From Kiritimatiellales bacterium (GTDB lineage Bacteria > Verrucomicrobiota > Kiritimatiellia > Kiritimatiellales > Pontiellaceae), in NCBI GenBank assembly GCA_021734595.1, contig JAIPIO010000084.1, positions 1 through 13,595 of the forward strand: a DNA stretch of 13,595 bases. Reading direction: 5' to 3'. The notes below the pieces were generated by a model. That model had not been told where the DNA came from and searched no databases. It saw nothing but the letters and a program-made list of their open reading frames with translations. Below are positions 1-5,223 of this stretch, piece by piece (the stretch's first letter is position 1; each line of letters starts with the position of its first letter). The position numbers and the translations under genes are program-made.

Positions 1-366
1 AAACCCGGTGAACCAGCCAAGGAACCCAAGGAAAAGAAGCCGGCCAAGAAGGTGATCATCGAACATTTGCTGATCAAGGACGGCAAGGTGCTGGCAAAGG
101 TGATCGGTCTGCCCACCGCTCCCATTCCGCTGACCACCATCGAAAAGTTCGACATCGGCAAGGACGATGGCGGCACCAGCTATGGCCAAGCCTCGGTTGA
201 AATCATCAGCGCCATCTACGATTCCATCGCCAACGCCGTCACCGGACTCGCCGGCGGCGCCACCGACTTGATCAAAGGCGCCGGCGACATGTCCACCGAT
301 GAGGCGGTCGAAGCCGGTTCGAAAGCCCTCAAGAGCATCGGCGGCATGTTCAAGAAGAAGGAGTAG
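1..366 (+). CDS. C-terminal part of an AsmA-like / DUF748-like protein (5' end outside window)
   Basis: The reading frame is open from the first base of the window to the TAG at 364-366, so this is the 3' end of a longer gene; the GTG at 52 is internal and not a start. It begins with a lysine/proline-rich stretch (KPGEPAKEPKEKKPAKK), followed by IIEHLLIKDGKVLAKV and IPLTTIEKFDIGK, then a Gly/Ala-rich segment and a basic end (MFKKKE). The 'hLxIxDGKVxA ... IPLxxIxxxDIGK' pattern resembles the C-terminal region of AsmA/DUF748-type proteins of the cell envelope, which are usually anchored in the inner membrane and extend into the periplasm. That assignment is from memory of the family and rests on a short piece. 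A strong terminator follows 38 bp after the stop, so the gene ends its transcription unit. Confidence 0.6.
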   Translation, partial: KPGEPAKEPKEKKPAKKVIIEHLLIKDGKVLAKVIGLPTAPIPLTTIEKFDIGKDDGGTSYGQASVEIISAIYDSIANAVTGLAGGATDLIKGAGDMSTDEAVEAGSKALKSIGGMFKKKE

Positions 367-403
367 CAGAAGGCCTGAGACTGTAGGCTTGAGACCTGAG
401 ACT

Positions 404-432
404 GCCCCGGCGCCCGCCGGGGCTTCTTTTTT
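404..432 (+). terminator. Rho-independent terminator after the first gene
   Basis: A perfect 8-bp GC stem, GCCCCGGC (404-411) and GCCGGGGC (416-423), has a four-base GCCC loop and is followed by TTCTTTTTT (424-432). It lies 38 bp after the stop of the first gene in the right orientation. Confidence 0.9.
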
Positions 433-531
433 GCTTAGCCGCAGATAAGCACAGATGAACACGGATTAAATCCTTTAGATCCCGTTCATCCCGTCTAAAT
501 TTCCATGTATTCTGTGTATTCCGTGGTTTAA
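433..531. repeat. Degenerate 'cacagat / ccgtggtt' dispersed repeat
   Basis: Between the terminator and the toxin-antitoxin operon lies non-coding sequence containing agccgcagataagcacagat and, further on, gtattctgtgtattccgtgg. The same wording, on either strand, recurs near 1976-2000, 3551-3590, 8786-8815, 8866-9000, 9355-9395, 9465-9515 and 11672-11703. No gene is seen here. Confidence 0.75.
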
Positions 532-642
532 GCCGGTCATGGGCAATGACCAACGGGAATGGCAACCGTTGGCAGGGAAGGAATTTTCTTGCCCCTTTCA
601 ACCGACCATGCTTTCTTACTGGTAAGAAATGAAGGAGAGGTA

Positions 643-900
643 ATGCAGACACTTGCTACAACTAAAATGACATCAAAGGGCCAGGTGGTAATTCCAGAAG
701 CCATTCGCAAGACACTGAATCTTGTGGCTGGAAACCAGTTTATCGTGGTGGCGGAGAACGATGTGGTTATTCTCAAAACCATCAGAACACCATCGCTCAA
801 AGAATTTGACGGTCTGATCCGCAAGGCCCGGCAGCAGGCCAAAGCCGCCGGCATGAAAAAAGCAGACATCGCCCATGCCGTAAAAGCTGCAAGGGCCTGA
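643..900 (+). CDS. AbrB/MazE/SpoVT-type antitoxin
   Basis: This 85-residue protein is a swapped-hairpin AbrB-type DNA-binding protein and the likely antitoxin for the PIN protein encoded directly after it. Residues about 3-48 show the family signature: TTKMTSKGQVVIPEAIRKTL, then GNQFIVV and DVVILK. The C-terminal 35 residues are Ala/Lys/Arg-rich and probably bind the toxin. I chose the ATG at 643 over an in-frame upstream ATG at 559 because it has a GGAGAGG ribosome-binding sequence (634-640) at good spacing, and the protein then starts right at the conserved domain, as is usual. The stop TGA (898-900) is followed almost at once by the toxin start, so the two are co-translated. By family analogy the antitoxin would also repress its own promoter; no operator was identified. 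Confidence 0.88.
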   Translation: MQTLATTKMTSKGQVVIPEAIRKTLNLVAGNQFIVVAENDVVILKTIRTPSLKEFDGLIRKARQQAKAAGMKKADIAHAVKAARA

Positions 901-903
901 GTG

Positions 904-1302
904 ATGCGGGTGATCCTCGATACCAATGTGATTATGTCCGCCATATTCTTTGGCGGCATTCCCGGTAAAATACTTGATGCCTATACAGCCGGGAAGCTTA
1001 TGTTGATTCTGTCGCCGGGAATCCTGAGCGAATACCAGGAAGTGGCGGAGCGGCTGTCGAAGAAGTTCCATGTCGAGTATGGGGAGATTCTGGAATGGAT
1101 CGCCGTGCATTCCGAAATGGTTTCAGACAGCGCACTGCCCAAACGGGTCTCTGCCGATCCGGATGACGATAAATTTATTGCCGCTGCACTGCTCTCCGGG
1201 GCAAGGATTATATGCAGTGGCGACAAGCACCTTCTGGATGCCAACGGTTATCAGGGTATTAATATTCTGAAGCCCAAATCTTTTTCCGACAAATATCTTT
1301 AA
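904..1302 (+). CDS. PIN-domain toxin (COG1569-like, VapC-type RNase)
   Basis: The 132-residue product is a PIN-domain ribonuclease, the toxin half of a type II toxin-antitoxin pair. The conserved acidic residues are visible: D6 in RVILDTNV, E43 in LSEYQE, D89 in DPDDDKFIAAA and D107 in SGDKHLL; they form the usual Mg2+ site. The wording ILDTNV..SA.FFGG and DPDDDKF..AAL..GA..I.SGD fits the subgroup annotated as 'putative toxin-antitoxin system toxin component, PIN family'. A GTG at 901 is in frame; I prefer ATG 904, which has a weak aaggg sequence upstream and overlaps nothing. The gene is 3 bp from the antitoxin stop. All catalytic residues are present, so it should be active. Target RNA cannot be read from the sequence. 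Confidence 0.88.
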   Translation: MRVILDTNVIMSAIFFGGIPGKILDAYTAGKLMLILSPGILSEYQEVAERLSKKFHVEYGEILEWIAVHSEMVSDSALPKRVSADPDDDKFIAAALLSGARIICSGDKHLLDANGYQGINILKPKSFSDKYL

Positions 1303-1304
1303 TA

Positions 1305-1326
1305 CCCGCCGGGGCTTTTTTCTTAG
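1305..1326 (+). repeat. Second copy of the 3' half of the 404-432 terminator
   Basis: The bases cccgccggggcttttttctt (1305-1324) followed by ag closely match 413-438, which is the 3' arm and T-tract of the first terminator followed by gcttag. The matching 5' stem arm is missing here. The two copies are direct repeats flanking the toxin-antitoxin operon. Confidence 0.7.
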
Positions 1327-1502
1327 ACTGGATGACAGGATTCGCGGGATTGGAAGCCTTGGCAGACCGGTTTGCCAAGACAGCCATTAATTAATCCATA
1401 ATCTGATTTCATCAGAGCGTGGCAAGTGCCGCATGTCTCATTCCTTGGTGAAGCAATTCTGGTTTATTGGTGATTCACAATTTTCGTGTGCTGCGTGTCA
1501 TT

Positions 1503-1564
1503 GAACCATTCCCTTTGATCACTATTTGCGTCGCAAATTATCTGTCGCTTCGCTCTGCGGGTGG
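1503..1564 (+). repeat. Dispersed repeat, copy A (copy B at 9138-9198)
   Basis: About 62 bp running from gaaccattccctttg to gcttcgctctgcgggtg aligns with 9138-9198 with few changes; both contain the core cgcaaattat and gtcgcttcgct. This copy ends 13 bp before the vsr start codon, so it occupies the vsr leader. Confidence 0.8.
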
Positions 1565-1577
1565 TTAGATTTCCCTC

Positions 1578-2105
1578 ATGGACACCCTGACGCCAGAGGA
1601 GCGCTCCAAGCTCATGAGCAAGATCCGGGGCAAGAACACCAAGCCCGAGCTCTTCGTCCGGTCCCTGCTCCACCGCGCCGGCTACCGCTTCAGCCTCCAC
1701 CGCAAGGAGCTGCCCGGCAAACCCGACATCGTCCTGCGCAAATACAAGACCGTCGTCTTCGTCCATGGCTGCTTCTGGCACCGGCACAAAGGCTGCAAAA
1801 CCGCCTCCATGCCCAAAACCAACGTCGAATTCTGGCAGCAAAAGTTTGAGCGCAATGTTTCCAATGATCGCAAACACAAACGGGATCTCAAAAAGCTCGG
1901 CTGGAAAGTCATTGTCGTCTGGGAATGCGAATTGAAGAACCCCGACAAGGTACTGGACCGGTTGCAGAAATTTTTACCCACAGATTACGCAGATGACACA
2001 GATAAAGTGATTCACTACCCAACTGCCGAAGCGGTTCAACTAAAGGCGGCAGAGAGCGGAGCGGAATATTCAGCCACGAAGAGGCGTAAAAGACACAAAG
2101 AATAG
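1578..2105 (+). CDS. vsr: Very short patch repair endonuclease (Vsr)
   Basis: Vsr nicks DNA 5' of the T in T:G mismatches that arise by deamination of 5-methylcytosine in Dcm (CCWGG) contexts. The 175-residue product starts MDTLTPEERSKLMSKIRGKN, the usual Vsr N-terminus, so the start is secure although no good ribosome-binding site is seen. Other signatures are PGKPDIVL with the catalytic Asp at D50, VHGCFWHRHKGC at 62-73 with His63/His68 and the zinc-ligand candidates C65, H70, C73, and VVWEC with C117. Family members usually end soon after this point (about 135-160 residues). Here residues from about 132 on (PTDYADDTDKVIH...) are a translation of the dispersed 'cacagat' repeat and adjacent sequence, so the tail is probably non-functional read-through. 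The likely partner is the Dcm-type methyltransferase at 6432-7718. A 56-bp piece of this gene is duplicated at 3495-3550. Confidence 0.93.
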   Translation: MDTLTPEERSKLMSKIRGKNTKPELFVRSLLHRAGYRFSLHRKELPGKPDIVLRKYKTVVFVHGCFWHRHKGCKTASMPKTNVEFWQQKFERNVSNDRKHKRDLKKLGWKVIVVWECELKNPDKVLDRLQKFLPTDYADDTDKVIHYPTAEAVQLKAAESGAEYSATKRRKRHKE

Positions 2106-2209
2106 CTCTGAAATTCGAAAGCAGTATCAGATAAACGATTCAATACCCGGAAGCAGACGCAACTTTACTAATGGCGGCGGAAAGCAGAGCGGAATATTCG
2201 GGAAAGAAG
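2000..2209 (+). repeat. Degenerate direct repeat pair downstream of vsr (about 80 bp each)
   Basis: The stretch 2000-2083 (gataaagtgattcactaccc ... gagcggaatattcagcc) and 2128-2209 (gataaacgattcaataccc ... gagcggaatattcggg) align along their length with small gaps; the run agcggaatattc is exact in both. The first copy lies inside the extended vsr tail, the second between vsr and the ATPase gene. A weaker third relative starts at 3581 (gaaaagatgattcagtaaac). Confidence 0.65.
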
Positions 2210-2229
2210 CCACTTGAACAGTAGTATCT

Positions 2230-3390
2230 TTATATGGAATGAACCTGCCGCCAAGGAACGGCTCGGCCAGCCGCACGCTCCTGCGGTTCCTCGCCCCCAT
2301 ATACCAACGAGCAATCGTCGGCAACAAGTCCGGTTTGATCGCAAAACCATCGCAATCCATTGAACAAACCGGGGTTCAGGGTGGTTGTTGATTTTATTTC
2401 AACGGCTTGAAGTCCATTTCCTTTTTCGATAATCAAGTCGATCTCGTGTCCGGTGTGGTCGCGCCAAAAATATGCCGACGGCCTGATTCCGAAATGGCAT
2501 TGCTTCTTCATGTGTTCCGCGATCACGTAGTTTTCATAAATGCTGCCGCGCAAGTGGTGCATGGCAAGATCGTCGGCGCTTCGCAGGTTCAGCAGGGAAC
2601 AGAGCAAGCCGGTATCGTAGAAATAAAGCTTGGGTTGCTTGACGATCCGCTTGTTCCAGTTCCGGTGGTATGGACGAAGCAGGAAAACAATGAAGCTTGC
2701 CTCCAGAACCGAAAGCCAGGATCGAATGGTTTTATGATCCACTCCCGTTTCGTTTCCAAGGCTGGTTAGGTTCAGCATTTGCCCGATGCGTCCGGCGCTC
2801 AACTGGACAAATTTCCGGAAGAGCGCCAGATTGCCGATATTCTTCATCGAACGCACGTCCCGCTCCAGATAGGTCTCAATGTAGGAGGGGTAGAAATCAA
2901 TCGGAGAAACAGGACGGTCAAAGAGCGGTGGATACATCCCCTTGAACAATACCTTGTCAAGATCCGCCTCCAGCAATCCAACGTTCTCGACCTCCTGGAC
3001 AGAAAACGGCAGTAGATGGAGAATGGCCGCCCTGCCTGCCAGCGACTGTGTAATGCTTTCCAATAGCAGGAAATTCTGCGAGCCGGTCAGAATATAGCGT
3101 CCCATCTTGCCCGAAGCATCGACCACGCCTTGCAAATAGGAAAAAAGTTCCGGCACCCGTTGCGCCTCGTCAACAATCAGCCCCGAATCCTTGTAGGGGG
3201 CGAGAAACCGGCGTGGATCCTCCTTGGCCGCCAACATCGTATCCATGTTTTCCAAACTGACATAGGCATAGTCTGCGAACACGCTTTTAACAAGGGTGGT
3301 CTTGCCCGATTGCCGGGGACCGGTCAGGCAAACCACGGGGAACCCCGTTGCCATTTCAACCAGTTTATCTGCCATTTTGCGTGGAATCAT
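2230..3390 (-). CDS. AAA ATPase with DUF4143 C-terminal domain
   Basis: The 386-residue protein belongs to the AAA_14/DUF4143 group of stand-alone ATPases, very common in anaerobes and PVC bacteria and of unknown cellular role. Walker A is GPRQSGKTTL (24-33), Walker B is LIVDEAQ (71-77), and a sensor-like LTGSQ lies at 101-105. A winged-helix-like middle part (about 198-238, IGQMLNLTSLGNETGVDHKT) could bind DNA. The C-terminal domain carries the restriction-endonuclease-like pattern HEIDLIIEK ... AVEIK (D318, E331, K333). Length and domain order are typical, so the gene looks intact. The ATG is preceded by GGAGG at five bases spacing. It is monocistronic, opposite to vsr, and sits between vsr and a duplicated vsr end. 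A 35-bp palindrome lies about 58 bp upstream of the start and may be its operator or a mark of its mobility. Confidence 0.9.
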   Translation of the reverse strand: MIPRKMADKLVEMATGFPVVCLTGPRQSGKTTLVKSVFADYAYVSLENMDTMLAAKEDPRRFLAPYKDSGLIVDEAQRVPELFSYLQGVVDASGKMGRYILTGSQNFLLLESITQSLAGRAAILHLLPFSVQEVENVGLLEADLDKVLFKGMYPPLFDRPVSPIDFYPSYIETYLERDVRSMKNIGNLALFRKFVQLSAGRIGQMLNLTSLGNETGVDHKTIRSWLSVLEASFIVFLLRPYHRNWNKRIVKQPKLYFYDTGLLCSLLNLRSADDLAMHHLRGSIYENYVIAEHMKKQCHFGIRPSAYFWRDHTGHEIDLIIEKGNGLQAVEIKSTTTLNPGLFNGLRWFCDQTGLVADDCSLVYGGEEPQERAAGRAVPWRQVHSI

Positions 3391-3447
3391 ACTAGCCTCC
3401 GCTGTTCAAGCTACGCACAGAAACTAGCAAAGAGCCGCAGCTTGTCA

Positions 3448-3482
3448 ATGTAAATCAGGGAATTCAATTCCCCATTTTACAT
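3448..3482. promoter_or_regulatory. 35-bp imperfect palindrome upstream of the ATPase gene
   Basis: Arms ATGTAAATCAGGGAATT (3448-3464) and AATTCCCCATTTTACAT (3466-3482) pair at 14 of 17 positions around a single C at 3465. It lies 58-92 bp upstream of the ATPase start, where an operator would be expected. No T-tract follows on either side that would make it a clear terminator. Function is inferred only from position. Confidence 0.5.
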
Positions 3483-3494
3483 AGCCGCGGGATC

Positions 3495-3598
3495 TCGTCT
3501 GGGAATGCGAATTGAAGAACCCCGACAAGGTACTGGACCGGTTGCAGAAAGAGTTAACCACTGAATACACAGAACACACGGAAAAGATGATTCAGTAA
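3495..3598 (+). pseudogene. Duplicated 3' fragment of vsr
   Basis: The 56 bases 3495-3550 are identical to 1915-1970 of vsr and keep the same frame (VWECELKNPDKVLDRLQK). After the exact block the frame continues through a dispersed repeat as ELTTEYTEHTEKMIQ to a TAA at 3596-3598, paralleling the FLPTDYADDTDKVIH tail of the intact gene. There is no start or catalytic core (D50, HGCFWH), so it cannot make an active Vsr. It marks a duplication or an old rearrangement spanning the ATPase gene. Confidence 0.85.
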
Positions 3599-3650
3599 AC
3601 GCAGGAAGGAACGGATTTATTAGCCGCGAAAGAGCGCAGAACACGCAAAA
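3551..3650 (+). repeat. Dispersed 'accactgaatacacagaaca' type repeats
   Basis: The segment contains accactgaatacacagaaca and, further on, agccgcgaaagagcgcagaa; both are forms of the degenerate intergenic repeat seen elsewhere in the window. The first part is translated in frame in the vsr fragment. Confidence 0.65.
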
Positions 3651-3657
3651 TTTAGTT

Positions 3658-3777
3658 CTACGGCTTGGCACCTTTCATAAACTCGCTGAGGGGAATTCCT
3701 TTTTCAGGAACTGGTGAATTCCGCCCCTCTCCGACTCCATTTATTTTCGATAGATCCCAATCGTATACGGCATTGAT
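3658..3777 (-). pseudogene. Short reading-frame remnant, unrecognised
   Basis: On the minus strand a frame runs from after a TAA (3778-3780) to a TAG (3658-3660), reading INAVYDWDLSKINGVGEGRN then SPVPEKGIPLSEFMKGAKP. The composition is protein-like, and there is no start codon at its beginning, so it looks like the 3' end of a gene whose 5' part is gone. I do not recognise the family. It could also be chance; an inverted repeat (GAGGGGAATTC at 3688-3698 against 3716-3729) lies within it. Confidence 0.3.
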
Positions 3778-3790
3778 TTAGCCACGGTTA

Positions 3791-3838
3791 CAGCCCGTCG
3801 GGCTGCGGCGGGAAGGTCTACGACCGTTCACGCCCTAC
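3791..3838. repeat. REP-like palindrome with GTAG tetranucleotides
   Basis: CAGCCCG T CGGGCTG (3791-3805) is a perfect 7-bp inverted repeat. On the minus strand GTAG occurs at 3818-3821 and 3835-3838, just 5' of the hairpin. This resembles the GTAG-plus-palindrome form of REP elements, with a larger gap than usual. It lies downstream of the transposase gene. No gene is seen between here and 4025 that I can support. Confidence 0.4.
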
Positions 3839-4025
3839 AATTCCATATGACCCTTAACTTAATGCCATTCAGAACCGACACCTTCGCCGAAAAAAGCGTT
3901 CTGACCCCGCGCCCAGCTTATACTCATAACGCCCATTTTCCTGCAACGACTCCATTTCGTTAACACCAAACAGGTTCAGGCGGGCAATCGCCGCTCCGCT
4001 GTCGCTAAAAAAATCGACTGCTAAC

Positions 4026-4982
4026 CTATCGCTCACCCGCCAGCTCCTCCACCATCCGGTTGGCCTCTTCACAACTCTCACGCGACGCATCCGGAATGTC
4101 ATTCAGAGAAATCCACAATGCGCGTTCTTCAAGAAAAGCATCGGCCCACTCCCCGGGAATACGCTCCGGCAGCGCTATCGGCGCCACCCATACCGCCCCG
4201 GCCGTCCCCGAAAGAATCGTTTTCAGACAGGCCCGCTCTCCCGGAGAAAAAAACGTACTGAACACCACACCCTTCAATGTCGCCAATTCCTGTTGCAGTT
4301 TTTCAATATCGAACTCCGAAGCACGGCGCGAAACGCGCAGAACCTTTCGCAACGCATCCGTCTTCAATAGACTCAGATTCCCTTTGTAAAACCCGTTCTT
4401 AAAATGCCCCTTCGGCACACCCCGCAAAGCCCAGCGCCGAGGATTCGCCCGCACATAGTTCTCCCGAACCGCCAATTCATCCGCATCAAAACAAATCACA
4501 TCATAATAATTCGGCGCCCAAACCCGTACGTTCTCGCTGCGGCAGGATTTCCCGTCCTGCTCTTTCCCGCCATGACCCTGTTCTTTCCCGCCATGGCCCT
4601 GTTCTTTCCCGCCATGGCGGAAGCCTTCATAAGCCCCCTGCGCCCGCCGCCACTCCCGCGTCACCGAACCTTTAAACATATTAACAACCTCGCCCAGACC
4701 CTTGCCCCCCGGTCGCACAAGCCGGATCAACCCGTGGAAATGGTTCGGCATGACCTGCCACGCACCCAGTTCAATATGGTCATAGTGCTGCGGAATCTCT
4801 CGCCAGCATTGCTCAACCAACCGCCCCAAATCATTGGGTTGCATCTCGCACCCTTCAATCCGCCCGAAAAAGTGACGATGATAATCCGCGCCCAACGTCA
4901 GGAAATACCATCCCGGCCGCGAATAATCACCACCCTCCATCCGCAGCTTCTGCGACATGCTCTTCTTGAACTCGCGACCCAT
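4026..4982 (-). CDS. REP-associated tyrosine transposase with C-terminal DprA/SLOG-like extension
   Basis: The first ~190 residues are a Y1/IS200-like HUH transposase of the REP-associated (RAYT, TnpA_REP) type. It starts KLRMEGGDYSRPGWYFLTL, has the HUH metal-binding motif in MPNHFHGLI (H81, H83) and the tyrosine segment NYYDVICFDADEL (Y159/Y160 as nucleophile candidates), ending ENYVRANPRRWAL. Such enzymes mobilise or process REP palindromes. Residues 123-143 are three tandem HGGKEQG units. The 318-residue length exceeds the usual 150-230: residues about 195-318 form an added domain with VVFSTFFSPGERACLKTIL and ESCEEANRMVEELA, which I read as a DprA/SLOG-like alpha/beta fold (inference). 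The ATG follows aaggaaaggg. A GTAG hairpin lies 36-57 bp upstream, the classic neighbourhood of a RAYT. It is an isolated gene rather than an IS with paired ends. Confidence 0.88.
   Translation of the reverse strand: MGREFKKSMSQKLRMEGGDYSRPGWYFLTLGADYHRHFFGRIEGCEMQPNDLGRLVEQCWREIPQHYDHIELGAWQVMPNHFHGLIRLVRPGGKGLGEVVNMFKGSVTREWRRAQGAYEGFRHGGKEQGHGGKEQGHGGKEQDGKSCRSENVRVWAPNYYDVICFDADELAVRENYVRANPRRWALRGVPKGHFKNGFYKGNLSLLKTDALRKVLRVSRRASEFDIEKLQQELATLKGVVFSTFFSPGERACLKTILSGTAGAVWVAPIALPERIPGEWADAFLEERALWISLNDIPDASRESCEEANRMVEELAGER
4558..4620 (-). repeat. 21-bp in-frame tandem repeat, three units
   Basis: Three consecutive 21-bp units (4558-4578, 4579-4599, 4600-4620) share tctttcccgccatg and differ at only a few bases. 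They sit inside the transposase gene and encode GGKEQGH-type repeats between the HUH and tyrosine parts of the domain. Confidence 0.9.
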
Positions 4983-5017
4983 CGCCCTTTCCTTGTTCTC
5001 TCTCGCTACAGCGGGAT

Positions 5018-5039
5018 TGCCCGCTCGCGGGCACTCTAC
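5018..5039 (-). repeat. REP-like element: GTAG plus hairpin
   Basis: On the minus strand GTAG (5036-5039) and AG are followed by TGCCCGC GA GCGGGCA (5018-5033), a perfect 7-bp inverted repeat. A GTAG tetranucleotide 5' of a palindrome is the hallmark of REP elements recognised by RAYT transposases, and this copy is 36 bp upstream of the RAYT gene. A competing hairpin, AGCGGG with CCCGCT (5010-5025), overlaps it. Confidence 0.7.
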
Positions 5040-5221
5040 GCCTCCGCAAAACTGGTGAAGCCATGCGCGATCAAACGCTTGCGCATGCGTGCCAGCTTTT
5101 CCAGCGATTGCGGATAAACCGCATTTGCGTCAACCAGATCCTCGGCCTTGATCGGATCATTCTTCAGCCAATCGCCCTCTTTCGCCCACAGGCTCAGGCT
5201 CAGGTCACCGGCTGACCCGTT
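5036..5221 (-). pseudogene. Orphan 3' gene fragment, unrecognised
   Basis: A minus-strand frame ends at TAG 5036-5038 and reads GDLSLSLWAKEGDWLKNDP, then IKAEDLVDANAVYPQSLEKL and ARMRKRLIAHGFTSFAEA. The residue mix is convincingly protein-like, but the only ATG is near the end, and upstream the frame runs without a stop into the end of the endonuclease gene (a different frame of that gene). It therefore looks like the C-terminus of a gene cut off by insertion of the restriction operon. Its stop codon coincides with the GTAG of the REP-like element. I cannot name the family; a metabolic enzyme or sulfatase-like end is only a guess. Confidence 0.4.
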
Positions 5222-5223
5222 TT

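Noticed and set aside
1359..1378. TTGGCA-N8-TGCCAA inverted repeat after the toxin gene
   Set aside because: Only 6-bp arms with no T-tract and no second copy; too short to claim a function.
3869..4102. 77-residue minus-strand frame past the transposase end (…LFGVNEMESLQENGRYEYKL…)
   Set aside because: Its first part is only a frame shadow of the transposase end; the rest has no start or family I recognise, so I did not call a gene.
4404..5117. 237-residue Pro/Ile-rich open frame on the plus strand
   Set aside because: Antisense to the RAYT transposase, whose HUH and tyrosine motifs are clear.
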